Shown in pieces: positions 33,001-40,263 of a stretch of 64,000 bases of DNA. A program made the position numbers and the translations under genes. The stretch covers positions 15,349,563 through 15,413,562 of the forward strand of contig CM046861.1 in assembly GCA_025617745.1 (NCBI GenBank), in the 5' to 3' direction. The DNA comes from Heliocidaris erythrogramma (taxonomy: Eukaryota; Echinodermata; Echinoidea; Camarodonta; Echinometridae). The notes beneath the pieces were generated by a model. It was given only the letters and a program-made list of their open reading frames with translations, was not told the DNA's origin and ran no database searches. How positions within the stretch are numbered: the stretch's first letter is position 1; each line of letters starts with the position of its first letter.

Positions 33001-34292
33001 TTAGTCTAAGACATCGGCAGTATGTAAACAATACGTGATCGCGAAACAAATCGGCGGGGATTTCTCCGGTTTTGGACAAGATTTTGACTTTGGATTTTGC
33101 TGAAAATATCAAAAGTTCTTCCTAACGGCCATTTGATGTAGGAGTGAGATTTTTAAGGGCTGAATTTGAAAGCAAGGTATTTAAAATATTTATCTTATTT
33201 TTCCCCCATACCTTCAGTACATGCGACAGAAAATACCAACTATTTTACAGAAATGTACCCGGGAGTGATTATATCCTACCTGGTGAATCATCTGTGTTTT
33301 CAACTACAGCAAGAACACCGATAACAAAGATTCTCTTCTTTCTAAGTTCCCTGTGAAAGTCTGGTTTATTCACAACAGAGAAGGTCACTTTCAGGAGACT
33401 CTCCAATGTCGCAGGCACAGCTAGGTCCTGTACAGGATGGGAAAGATTCAGAAGGGTTAGTGTATATCATTGATTGAAGGCCTTTGGGGAAATGTATATT
33501 TTAAACGTAGCAAGGTCCAAAATGCTTTTTCTAATTAAGAATTATATTATTTTAGGAATAATAAAAACAATTTTTTCAGTCTCACAAGCTGTTTACTTTA
33601 AACTGGCAACCAAATATTAATAAGCAACATATTTCTGAACTCAATAGAATGATGATGGTGAATCAGGTTGATAATGACATAAAATTCAATTCAATAAATA
33701 GTATTTTATACATGCAAATACATGTAGTTCACTTGAACATAGTAACCCATCTCTTGATTTATACATCACATATGGAAACATGGACATAGAATAACAGATA
33801 CACAGTTCAGGCAATAAATAGGGGGGGAATGTGATAAACATGATCAAGCTTAGTTAGATCATAATTCATATTTTTAAAAGCTGACAAGAGCTGGTCTCAA
33901 TGTTTGTTGGTCAAGAAATAACCCTTACTTTATACTTCTAAATATTTTGCCCATTGTCCTACTTCAGAAATCATCCGATTCGTCTGTATTATGTTGACAT
34001 TCATAAATTTGTGCAAATCTTTTTTTCTGAGAGAAAAAAAAATCGAATGTTCTCCCTCACCTCGAATACCACACACAAAATCCAGTAACTGGGACTGAGT
34101 AAATCTCACCTGTAATAAAGTACCTGCAGTTTTGACAAAGCTCGCCCAATCTCCAGCCAATTTTTCATGCGGTAACCACCATTCACTCTTCTCCTGTTCG
34201 TCCTTGACGAGAAGACATTTCTTCTTATGCCTATCAAAGACGACCACGGTGACCCAGCACTCGTCTTCGAGTTCGTCTTCCTGTGCCATCAT
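1161..34292 (-). CDS. Multidomain PPP-type Ser/Thr phosphatase with Nudix-like and EF-hand domains (13 exons, 3' end outside window)
   Basis: Seen: exons at 34110-34292, 33280-33427, 29037-29171, 26859-26996, 21293-21419, 14357-14530, 9881-9964, 7987-8130, 6048-6157, 4783-4944, 4308-4471, 3745-4021 and 1161-1291. All have GT donors and AG acceptors, and every junction keeps phase, giving 659 codons without a stop. Residues about 10-155 resemble a Nudix fold without the REXXEE box. Residues 203-330 hold two EF-hands with loops at 247-258 and 289-300. Residues 331-523 are linker with acidic/serine stretches. Residues about 570-659 begin a PPP catalytic domain with GDLHGN (616-621) and GDYVDRG (648-654). 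Known: these two motifs carry metal ligands and catalytic residues of PPP phosphatases. Inferred: a calcium-responsive phosphatase, probably cytosolic since no signal peptide or membrane segment is visible. The order differs from PPEF, where EF-hands follow the phosphatase. RGNHE and later catalytic motifs are not in the window. Confidence 0.85.
1925..3744 (-). repeat. Exon-derived minisatellite (exon 12 3' end + donor + intron), about 12 units
   Basis: On the minus strand each unit holds about 80 bases matching the last codons of exon 12, its GTATGAGAGACC donor, then intron made of 13-bp subunits (aggtctaacaaac on plus). Donor copies occur near 1930, 2053, 2178, 2370, 2519, 2645, 2784, 2976, 3125, 3276, 3433 and 3584; the functional donor at 3744 is the array edge. 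Spacing is near 150 bp, and a 606-bp higher-order repeat is visible (2178/2784, 2370/2976, 2519/3125). Units read CTGTGTAGCTAGTCTCAG where the exon has CTGTGTCGGGAGGCTCAG, which puts an in-frame TAG in the units. Confidence 0.9.
3745..4021 (-). CDS. Phosphatase gene exon 12 (start of PPP domain)
   Basis: Codes residues 524-615. A Gly-rich insert ([19 protein letters not shown]) precedes [19 protein letters not shown] and [22 protein letters not shown]; the last part matches the PPP segment just before GD.HG (L..EP.L..L.AP.Y.LGD.HG). Acceptor TAG at 4022-4023, donor GTATGA, phase 0/1. The final bases of the exon, its donor and the adjacent intron are the template of the minisatellite that begins immediately downstream. 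Confidence 0.85.
4308..4471 (-). CDS. Phosphatase gene exon 11
   Basis: Codes residues 470-523 ([20 protein letters not shown] then [15 protein letters not shown] and [15 protein letters not shown]). RISSVDSF resembles a basophilic kinase site. Acceptor CCCAG, donor GTATTA, phase 1/0. No domain recognised. It restores frame between exons 10 and 12, which is the main support. Confidence 0.7.
4783..4944 (-). CDS. Phosphatase gene exon 10
   Basis: Codes residues 416-468: an acidic-serine start (SGDSESDS), then [20 protein letters not shown] and [15 protein letters not shown]. Phase 1/1. Acceptor TAG after a T-rich tract, donor GTACTT, the weakest donor of the gene. Joining directly to exon 12 would break the frame, so exon 11 is required. 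Confidence 0.75.
5551..5656 (-). pseudogene. Duplicated 3' half of exon 9 with splice donor
   Basis: On minus, 5650-5593 matches the last about 55 bases of exon 9 and ends in the same GATT/GTAAGT donor context. The flanking intron (ttttacttgtctgaaa) is also copied. Encoded differences are mostly amino-acid changing (G to N, M to V, R to K, S to H), so it looks unconstrained. No polypyrimidine tract or convincing acceptor is present, so I treat it as a pseudo-exon. Confidence 0.75.
5659..6009. mobile_element. MITE pair, 'tctataaagaccac' family (TA-flanked)
   Basis: One full element (about 5661-5851) runs from ctgtgaaacctgtctataaa to gcaggtttgactgta, followed by a partial inverted one (about 5870-6009) ending tttcactgta. 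Internal gaccacctgtctataaagac words occur in both orientations. TACAGT...ACTGTA ends fit a non-autonomous Tc1/mariner-like element. The pair sits exactly between the exon 9 pseudo-exon copy and exon 9. Confidence 0.65.
6048..6157 (-). CDS. Phosphatase gene exon 9 (Ser/Glu-rich linker)
   Basis: Codes residues 379-414. [14 protein letters not shown] is an acidic-serine tract typical of CK2-type phosphorylated linkers, followed by [15 protein letters not shown]. Acceptor CAG, donor GTAAGT, phase 2/1. A diverged copy of its 3' half with donor lies at 5593-5650. Confidence 0.8.
6944..7345. repeat. Tandem duplication, 198-bp unit
   Basis: Two nearly identical copies, both starting gcgtttgtttagcattatg (6949 and 7147) and ending aagtaaagccatgtaaacgt. 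The unit contains many tcctcgga/tccgagga words in both orientations, so each copy can fold on itself. The second copy runs straight into the TG microsatellite. Confidence 0.85.
7347..7780. repeat. (TG)n/(GA)n microsatellite tract
   Basis: Pure TG repeat, then GA repeat, then imperfect GAGAGG purine-rich sequence. Apparent open frames on both strands are repeat translations. Confidence 0.95.
7987..8130 (-). CDS. Phosphatase gene exon 8
   Basis: Codes residues 331-377. It contains [20 protein letters not shown], then [16 protein letters not shown] and [10 protein letters not shown] do not recognise a domain, though the first half could be a further EF-hand-like helix pair. Acceptor CAG, donor GTAAGT, phase 2/2. 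Confidence 0.8.
8177..9300. mobile_element. 'tctataaagaccac' MITE split by an insertion of about 0.93 kb
   Basis: Left part 8177-8290 (tacagtcaaacctgctttaa ... cctgtacttaaag) and right part about 9222-9300 (ctcataaagaccgc ... agtttcgctgta) are the two halves of the element seen intact at 29541-29738. The insert carries its own inverted segments, e.g. tcctgcttaagcagacgacg near 8500 versus catcgtctgcttagccagga near 8995, so it is itself foldback-like. Confidence 0.6.
9881..9964 (-). CDS. Phosphatase gene exon 7
   Basis: Codes residues 303-329 ([20 protein letters not shown] and EAETLA), the exiting helix of EF-hand 2 and a following helix. The exon start at 9964 (after TTTCAG) is chosen over a second AG four bases later because only this choice keeps phase 2 with exon 6. 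Donor GTAAGT. Confidence 0.8.
11006..11412 (+). mobile_element. piggyBac-like MITE, 400-bp family, copy 1
   Basis: Ends TTAACCCTTTCAAGACA and its inverse TGTCCTGAAAGGGTTAA. CCCTTTC termini inside TTAA fit piggyBac target choice and terminal sequence. Relatives at 17033-17455 and 40264-40675 (inverted) and 30061-30460 share the interior (ccacaaaatgtggt, tggcaacac). No transposase is encoded. Confidence 0.65.
11780..12240. repeat. Purine-rich (GA)n/(A)n low-complexity tract
   Basis: AAAGAAAG, GAGAGA and GGAGAG mixtures. Open frames of poly-Lys/Arg or poly-Leu/Ser arise from composition alone. Confidence 0.9.
12772..12936. mobile_element. Short foldback element
   Basis: Terminal inverted arms gggtgttgcaagaaagttgc and gcaactttcttgcaacaccc enclose further inverted words (ttgcaatcaattgcaaatcc). 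About 165 bp, no coding capacity. Type not assigned because I see no clear target duplication. Confidence 0.7.
13200..13790. repeat. (GAGAGG)n purine tract
   Basis: Long imperfect GAGAGGG array with pure stretches at 13310-13560. The apparent 136-residue and 97-residue open frames are repeat translations. Confidence 0.95.
14357..14530 (-). CDS. Phosphatase gene exon 6 (two EF-hand loops)
   Basis: Codes residues 245-301. Loop 1 is [12 protein letters not shown] (247-258): D1, G6, L8 and D12 are present but positions 3 and 5 are K and Q, so it is degenerate. Loop 2 is [12 protein letters not shown] (289-300): D1, N3, D5, G6 and M8 are canonical but position 12 is G (codon GGA) where E is expected. 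Acceptor CAG, donor GTAAGA, phase 2/2. A damaged inverted duplicate of part of this exon lies in the upstream intron at 14574-14762. Confidence 0.85.
14574..14762. repeat. Hairpin containing an inverted copy of part of exon 6
   Basis: Outer arms aatattaatattagccaca at 14574 and tgtggctaatattaatatt to 14762. Inside, plus-strand 14640-14706 matches minus-strand exon 6 around [12 protein letters not shown] (gaagatttcatcaatggtct versus exon gaagacttcatcaacggtct), with a handful of mismatches in about 41 bases and then deletions. A shorter piece in the other orientation lies at 14607-14638. The copy reads [12 protein letters not shown] then a stop. Confidence 0.8.
15850..16180. repeat. (CT)n-rich microsatellite tract
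   Basis: Imperfect TCTCTCTTT runs, non-coding by composition. Confidence 0.9.
17033..17455 (-). mobile_element. piggyBac-like MITE, 400-bp family, copy 2
   Basis: TTAACCCTTTCAGGACAGG at the left end and TGTCTTGAAAGGGTTAA at the right end, inverted relative to copy 1. Interior matches copies 1, 3 and 4. Confidence 0.65.
17482..17625. mobile_element. Foldback MITE, ccaggggagcgtttcatcaa family
   Basis: Arms CCAGGGGAGCGTTTCATCAA and the inverse ending AAACGCTCCCCTGG enclose ctgacaaatttgctctcagc...cagtagcttataatag. A second copy is at 27821-27958 and relatives at 24605-24987. Confidence 0.7.
18799..19410. mobile_element. TTAA-flanked foldback element of about 610 bp
   Basis: Arms of nearly 200 bp: ttaaaggccaagtccaccct at the left, agggtggacttggcctttaa at the right, with close complementarity through ctcagtatgcaaatgaggga. 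TTAA on both sides suggests piggyBac-type insertion. Related elements: 57277-57772, and partial ones near 23200-23565 and 56425-56590. Confidence 0.75.
21092..21256. repeat. Inverted repeat hairpin
   Basis: attaatacatggttgtgagt...gtgcgatctggcaacac pairs with gtgttgccagatcgcac...aaccatgtattaat. The centre is unpaired. Probably a MITE; no clear target duplication. Confidence 0.7.
21293..21419 (-). CDS. Phosphatase gene exon 5 (cysteine-rich pre-EF-hand segment)
   Basis: Codes residues 203-243. Five cysteines fall in 41 residues ([18 protein letters not shown]); spacing does not form an obvious zinc finger. The last residues (HLF) with R244 form the entering helix of the first EF-hand. Acceptor TAG, donor GTAAGT, phase 1/2. 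Confidence 0.8.
22364..22440. mobile_element. 77-bp hairpin element, copy 1, with 4-bp flanking duplication
   Basis: CGTGTGTTGAGAGCCAGAAG begins the left arm and the right arm ends CTCAACACACG. Flanked by ATAT on both sides (22360-22363, 22441-22444). Copy 2 at 56181-56257 has exactly the same length. Confidence 0.85.
22560..22745. repeat. C run and (CT)n tract
   Basis: A C run after atgaa, then CTCTCT-rich sequence. Low complexity. Confidence 0.9.
24177..24255. repeat. Short hairpin (about 79 bp)
   Basis: ggtcaattccacggtatcgg and its inverse ccgttactgtggaattgacc, with ggaagga/tccttcc extending the stem. Confidence 0.75.
24605..24987 (+). repeat. Tandem duplication of a MITE-containing unit (about 190 bp x 2)
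   Basis: Two units, each atggactcaaattttctagc followed by the foldback gtttcataaaacttgttatc...gataagaagttttatgaaac. Interior matches the gcgtttcatcaag family (ctgattagctgagagcaaat). Confidence 0.85.
25634..26382. mobile_element. Penelope-like element fragment, two head-to-head truncated copies
   Basis: Minus-strand 26124-25740 encodes a GIY-YIG-type endonuclease remnant ([20 protein letters not shown], then IKQHV, HLLNS). Plus-strand 26130-26345 encodes the later part ([40 protein letters not shown]). Both copies end outward in the same sequence, forming inverted ends: agataacatttaacaaattc at 25634 and its inverse to 26382. Known: this domain follows reverse transcriptase in Penelope-like elements; no RT is present. 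The minus copy lacks the [10 protein letters not shown] block. Confidence 0.8.
26859..26996 (-). CDS. Phosphatase gene exon 4 (linker to EF-hand region)
   Basis: Codes residues 157-201 ([20 protein letters not shown] through KFGPE). No domain recognised. The mix of hydrophobic and charged residues suggests a helical region leading into the EF-hand module. Acceptor CAG, donor GTGAGT, phase 1/1. Confidence 0.78.
27821..27958. mobile_element. Foldback MITE, gcgtttcatcaag family, second copy
   Basis: caggggagcgtttcatcaag and cagtcccctg ends with the shared interior tgctctcagcca, cagtagcttataatag. Diverged from 17482-17625. Confidence 0.65.
27990..29015. repeat. Degenerate tandem repeat, unit about 150 bp, about 6 units
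   Basis: Each unit contains gcatatttaatgagctatga, cctttgacctacatactccg, ttgataccatgtacc, aaatttcattaaaatctgtc and aaccacattttcggattttcgc. One unit is interrupted by a GC-richer segment (28060-28300). The array stops about 20 bases before exon 3. Confidence 0.8.
29037..29171 (-). CDS. Phosphatase gene exon 3 (end of Nudix-like region)
   Basis: Codes residues 112-155 with split codons at both ends. It contains [19 protein letters not shown] followed by REPVELMED, which resembles the C-terminal W-[VL]-[ST]-x-[ED]-[ED]-[LV] segment of many Nudix proteins. Acceptor CAG at 29172, donor GTGAGA, phase 1/1. The frame is open for a further 100 bases upstream, but the acceptor and phase match to exon 2 fix the start. 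Confidence 0.8.
29541..29738. mobile_element. 'tctataaagaccac' MITE, intact
   Basis: tacagtcaatcctgacttcg to tacaggtttcactgta, with internal accacctgtctataaagatc and its inverted partner. TA at both ends fits Tc1/mariner-type insertion. Confidence 0.7.
30061..30460 (+). mobile_element. piggyBac-like MITE, 400-bp family, copy 3
   Basis: Interior matches copies 1, 2 and 4 (ccacattttgtggtttggct ... ttcctgtcctgaaagg). Ends are more worn (aattgg and ggattaa). Confidence 0.6.
32560..33240 (-). repeat. 650-bp repeat family, copy A
   Basis: Inverse copy of the units at 44218-44900 and 45551-46339. Shares gccgatgtcttagactaaaa, the hairpin-like cttcgtgtgtataatgtagg and a GC-richer core (gacatctccccaaaagagtt). 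The short open frames shared by all three copies lack start context or a known domain. Confidence 0.8.
33280..33427 (-). CDS. Phosphatase gene exon 2 (Nudix-like core)
   Basis: Codes residues 62-110 plus one base of codon 111. The helix that should carry REXXEE reads [12 protein letters not shown] instead, so the metal-binding glutamates are absent. A strand ([12 protein letters not shown]) follows. Acceptor CAG, donor GTAGGA, phase 0 in and phase 1 out. A copy of the 650-bp repeat family lies directly downstream in the intron. Confidence 0.8.
34110..34292 (-). CDS. Phosphatase gene exon 1 (start codon, Nudix-like N-terminus)
   Basis: Codes residues 1-61. Two consecutive ATGs stand at 34292 and 34289, and an in-frame TGA at 34346-34344 closes the frame upstream, so the start is well bounded unless an upstream intron exists. 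The segment reads as a beta-rich Nudix entry ([20 protein letters not shown]), then WWLP at 38-41 where Nudix proteins have the strand before their catalytic helix. The exon ends CAG with donor GTGAGA, phase 0. Confidence 0.8.
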
Positions 34293-35144
34293 AGCAAAGT
34301 CGGAGCTGAGTATCAAAATAGAACGAATGGACGCAAATGAAGGTCAATGAACTAATAACTGTCGAATTAGGGGGAAGGGGAATCCCAGGAAGGGCGTGAC
34401 CAGGGGGCGTGTCCCTGTCGTAACCCCAAATGCGTTTTCCCAGAAGAAATTCTCTTAATTTTGTGACTTATGAAGGAAAAATGACAGGAAAGATCACTTC
34501 ACCACCAAGATCAGATTATGAATTTTGAAATACCGTTTATGTTGAATAGTTTCGCTTTCATTCTATCTCTTTGATCGGTCTACCTGCATGGTCGTATACC
34601 GCTGGTGGCATTTATATGGGCGGTGGCGCGTTGAATAGAAATGGTATAAAAATATATAAATGCTAGAAGACTCCATAATACAATATCAACCATATATGAG
34701 AACATGTTATGAATCGAGATAAAGAGAGAAGGGAGAGTGGGGAGAGAGAGAGAGAGAGAGAATATACTGATCAGGAGGAGGTCAAAGACATGATAGATCG
34801 ATAGATCAAAAGATGAAAAAAATGAATGCATTTTAAGTAAGATACACGTAGGTAAAAGAGAGAATGAGAGATTTAGAACTTACGACAGAAATTTAGATAC
34901 ATAATAGAGACGGTTGATACAAAATTTGAAGAATGACGTTGGACAAACACTGAAGCTTTTCGTCTTGCACTCATTACTTGCCATTTATTATAAAGCAAAA
35001 ATGTTTCAGTGTGTCTTTGTTTAAAACAGATAGATATAGATTATACAATTATCATAAATCAATATAGCAGATAAATAAACTGACTAGATAAACGAATGAT
35101 TATTTTTAGAATTAGTGCGAGAGAGAGAGATTGCAGAAGTAAAT

Positions 35145-35182
35145 GAATATATATATATAGATAGATATATATAGATAGATAT

Positions 35183-35225
<43 letters not shown>
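35145..35225. repeat. (GATA)n microsatellite
   Basis: Perfect GATA repeats with a few TATA interruptions at the left. Confidence 0.95.
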
Positions 35226-35226
<1 letters not shown>

Positions 35227-37151
35227 AGAGAGAATACTAGATGACATCAAGATTAGACAGAGAAAGAAATTGATATTTATAAAGAGAGAATATGGCGAAG
35301 TGCAAGAGAAAGGGAGAAATTAAGAGAAAATGATAGACACAAAATTATGAGAGAGGGTAATAACTGAGGTTGATTGATCTCACCTTTCATTCGAATCGCT
35401 GACGTGAAGAAGCTTGATCCTATAGATACCTTCATCTTCACTCGTTCCTCCCATCCTCCAGTTAGACTATCCCGAGAGTCAATCAATCAGTCTAAGAATC
35501 AAACTTTATTCAGCTTTCCCTGATCACTATACTTTCTCTCAAAACCAACGGTGCACAATCATTATCGCACTGAAGTAGTCTTGAATAATTATAGGCCTAC
35601 ATGTAAGCCTTATAACATGCACTCTTACTTGGAGATCAGAAAAATAATTGTTTATTTGCCGTTGATTAGGTAATAAAATACTTTGTCGGTCAGTCTGAAA
35701 GACGATATAGGAGCATATTCCAATTTATCTGTTCAGGACTTGATGTCTGAATGTAATCCTGTTGATAAGCACTCCGACCTTCAGCGGTGAAGCTAATGAC
35801 AATGCCCGAGGCGCGCAACATCAGTGATGTGTCGCAATTATATTATGAGCATAATTATTGTCGTCACGATGATAAGAGGCAGTACATCAATGATTCCAAC
35901 GTGAAATGCTTGAACAAATAGCATGCAGATCCAAAGGAGAATATTAATACATCGCAATCGCGAAAATGTACCAATCATTCTGAATAACAAAGCTCACTCT
36001 TATACATTATATACATCATATGGGTTGGATATATGATTCAGCTTTTTGTTGTTGTTGTTGCTGTTGTTGTTGTTGTTGTTAAAGGTACTATTTATTCCTT
36101 AAAATACATTGTGAAATATCAACCCAGATGATATTGAAGCAACGTTATGCCATTCCTTTGAAATCAATTCTTTAACGATGATATGATTTCAATCTTCCTT
36201 TTGCTTTCGCTTTTGTTTAATTATTTGAAATTCACACAATTGATTTCCCTATTATATTCCTAATTCTTCTCATTAGCATTATATGGATAAAGGGGGAAAG
36301 CGAATTGTTACCCCTTCATTTCATGGAAGGCCATTTGTATTTCAATTTAAAACAAAATGATAATGACATTTCAACGAAATATATGGAAGTATATAGAACC
36401 GTCAAACAATATGATTTCCCCTTGCTCACATAAATATAAGCGGACGTGTTTCACAGCTTAATAAACAATTATTAATAAACTGAAAGGGGAAAGCTTAATT
36501 TGCTTTAGCTTCACTCTGCTGGTACGCAGTGCGTCACCTCAAAAGGTGTGCATGACTTGCATATAAAATTTTAGAAAGAAATATTTTTAGACTCTGGAGG
36601 TGTTCAGGAGACATTGTGCCTCCTTAATACAGCCCATATGATCTAACCTTACTCGGCACTGCAGTGAGCCAGGGGTGCTGGGGATTCTGCACCAAGCACC
36701 ACCAGCGCTACGTGGGGAGCTGAGAATTGCTGGCCGCTGTTTGCAAATGTTGAAGGCAAAGGTACCCCCAAATTGTGTAAGGACCTTGCTTATCAGAGAA
36801 TGCTTGGGGTGAATATAAGTGAAATTTCAAGTGAAATGACTCCTCATAATTGTAAGGATTCCCCCCCCCCCCCCCGTGCTTGTCAGACAACTTTTGGAGT
36901 GACAATGATGTGCCCTTCAGAACCCCAGTTTAAAACGTCATTGCATGCAGATGCACAAAAAAATAAGTCCCCAACTACATGTATATTTGTTGTGCACCCC
37001 CCTTAGTAGCAAATGTGCATCTGAAAAGCGTGATTTTTCTATTTTCTGCCTTGTCAGATATTCTAAGTAAATTGGCACCTGAAATTGTGATAGCCCTTTT
37101 GTTGTTGTTGTATATTTCTGTTTATCATTTTTATCAGATTTTCTAGACTTT

Positions 37152-37182
<31 letters not shown>

Positions 37183-37534
37183 GTCTTTAACAGAATCCTG
37201 GATCACCCCGCCCCTAATTACCTCTTATAACAATATTCTGTCACATAATCAAGAAATAGTTTTAATATATCCATGGTAATATGCTTGCAAAATTTTGCGG
37301 TTTATAATCTTTTAACTCCCTTCCCTATGAAACACCATTTATAATTATCAAAACCATTATTCTATGTAAAATCTACTTTCCTTTCTGCTAACAAATGGAA
37401 TGGCTGTCAATACACATTCGTCTTGTAATCAGTTCTAAATTCTATGCTGCATCAAGTCAACAGATAATGGTCATTTTTTTCAGTCCGTGGTAGAATCTAA
37501 TTTATATCCAATATCTCCTCAGTCTCATAATGTA

Positions 37535-37724
37535 CAAGGCCGTACGCAGCGGGGGGGGGGGGGGGAGGGGCAGGGGGGCAGTTACCCCCCCCCCCCCCAG
37601 AAATTTCAAAATCATACTTTTTTTTAATCGGGTTTTAGATGATCATTTTTAAATGATCCAATATTGAAAGCGATCATCTTGCCCCCCCCCCCCCCCCAGG
37701 AAAAAATTTCTGCGTACGGCCTTG
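37535..37724. mobile_element. hAT-like MITE with perfect 8-bp target duplication
   Basis: Ends CAAGGCCGTACGCAG and CTGCGTACGGCCTTG are exact inverses. ATAATGTA stands directly outside both ends (37527-37534 and 37725-37732). The interior is dominated by G and C runs. Non-autonomous. Confidence 0.85.
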
Positions 37725-38134
37725 ATAATGTAGTGTATAGTAGTTATGAAAAAAGAGCAACAAACCTGGTAATTTAAATTTCCAAATCCAAAGGTTGTCT
37801 CGAGGCTTTTCCCCTTTTTAATTCTCTCTCTCCTTCTCTCCTTCCTTTTCCACTATTCGTTGATTGATTTTACACTCACTCAAATCTAATCTAATTGTGC
37901 CTCTCATTATTATATACGTCTCTCTCGCCCTATCCATCCCAGCCGATAATTTTTTGTGCTTACAGGGGTTACACAAAAGTACATCATAAGAAATGGTCCT
38001 TCTCAGAACTTGACAATATTGTGCCTTAATAATTCTAGTCTACACTATTTCGACATTTCCAATCTTTTCATGTGCTTGTAGAGGATTTCAAATCTGCTTT
38101 TTGTGCTTCAATATGCATTTTATGTTGATAGGCC

Positions 38135-38520
38135 TACACTGTAAAAAATATTTGTATTTTTACAGGGGAAAAATACAGATTTGTTCTGTTTATTATAAAT
38201 ACAGCAGTTGTGATGTTATTTTTACATTTTCCCCGTAAAAGTATACCTCATTTGTAATTGCGAAACTGAGTTACATCAGAAACTTGTGATTTTAAGGCAA
38301 AATAGGGTTTTTATAAGTTTGTGTAATTTTACATTTTAATTTTTTACCTTAATGTATTGTAGGACTCGGGTTCCAACACAATTATAAGAACCTGTTATCT
38401 GAAATACAGATCTGAAATGTATGCTAAAATTTCATACAGCATGTATTTTTACAGCAAATTTCTGGCGACTCTGCTGACATCAGATTTCTGTAATTTTACA
38501 GTACTTTTTTTGACAGTGTA
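38135..38520. mobile_element. Possible MITE with CACTGTAAAAA-type ends
   Basis: acactgtaaaaaatatttg at the left, tactttttttgacagtgt at the right. Interior has repeated tttttacag words. No clean target duplication, so tentative. Confidence 0.45.
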
Positions 38521-40263
38521 TGTTGAATCTATACATGTATGTGTAGTATTCTATAAATAATTTTCTGTGACTTTGTTGTAACTTTCTGTATCCTGTATAT
38601 ATGTTTTAAAAAATGTTTAAAGTACATCATTATTGACATGATTGCCCGTCTGCATCTTACGAAAAATGCCGACCAGAATTTGGAGAGAAAGAATATGTAT
38701 ATTTACAAGTCACTCCATAGAGAGTATTTGTTTTATAACAAGACATAATAATAGTCTTATGTTTTATCGTGATTCTTTTTCAGGAGTTGTAGGGGACTTT
38801 AATGAGTATTTTGGCTGGGGGACGGTTTGAAAAGCTCATCCGGTGTACAATTTTGCGCTGATTCCAAAAGTGTCATTCTTATTGACTCTACTATACGTAC
38901 GACATTTTGGTCATTTTGGCAAGGGTGAATTGTCAGATAGAAATAAAGACACAGATCCAGAGGTAGACAGAGAATCAGAGATAGACGCAGATATGGAGAG
39001 AGTGAATGAGAGAAACAGAGAGAGACAGAGAGACAGAGACAGAGACAGAGACAGTGCAGACAGACAGACAGAGAGAGAGAGAGATAATTATAGAAGGGAA
39101 GACGGAGAAGACTACAGACATACAGAGTCAGATGCAGAAAGAGAGACTGATGATCATAACTGTAATCGAATTTTTATGCAAACATAAATTTCTCTATACA
39201 AAATATCATTCGGCTCCTACCTTAAAGTGTGATACTGAACCGGCAGTTGATGTTTGCTCATTATATGAAAAACCTTCCCGTTCGGCTTTCAAAAATATTA
39301 ATTGCGAATCTTAAAGGGATACGTCCTGATGATGAATGACGACAAAAATTTGGGATCCACTGCACATTTCTCATTACCATAACAACATGCTTTACAATAT
39401 TGATGAAAAGCTTAAATCCGTATGATGAAAATAATAAAGGCTTATAATCATACACACATTGTCGTGAAAAATCGTTGCTGAATGTCTCCGTATCGCTGCT
39501 GATACTCCGCCGTTAGAATACCAACTGTATCCTTTGCAAGGTTCCAGGTCAATGTTAAGAAGAAAACAACATCAAAAGGGAGATGACGCAATTTTCACAA
39601 GGACACGATGGGCAAAATCGTCATCCGCCAGTCTGAACTGAATCGCAAATGGAATTGACAATTATTGTTCGCCGGCGGTCTTTTCTCGATGTGCGTGCTA
39701 CTAATTTTCACTCCTCTGTATAATGATGACGTCACAATTTAGAGGCATCTTTTTTAAGCCGAGTTCCTTTTATTAGACAGCACACAAAAATGTCAAGGTC
39801 ATATACATGCTCTGTATAGGTAATGACTATACTTGCAACTTGCTGTGAGATTCTTCTAAGACAAAAAATAATGATTAAAAAAAGTAATATAGATAAAAAG
39901 AAATAAATTTTGAAAATATAATATATGTATGTATCAGGAATAAGCCCATGGGGCTGTCGTCCCTTGCCCGAATATCAACTTTCCAGTTTCCGTTATATTT
40001 CACTATACAGTGCGTATCAAAAAATTATTCCCAACTAGTGATAGCTTCTAATTAAAAAGCTATAATATAAACAATGGTACCTATAAACTTACTTCATGGT
40101 GAAGAATAACTTGTTTTCTGTCCAATGATACCTCATACATGACTTTTCTGCCACGAATGACTGAGCACCAGCGTTTTTAAAAAGTGTCGTCAAAATCTCT
40201 TTGTACCAAGTTTAGGATGATGCAACGAACTTGGCCTGGGTCAAGCCGTATGAATGTGTTACT

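Larger units (their letters stand above)
29172..33279. other. Intron 2: no exon recognised
   Basis: Contains C-runs (29239-29256, 29390-29404), MITEs at 29541-29738 and 30061-30460, and the 650-bp repeat copy A (32560-33240). The rest is AT-rich with no coding signal I can support. Confidence 0.6.
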
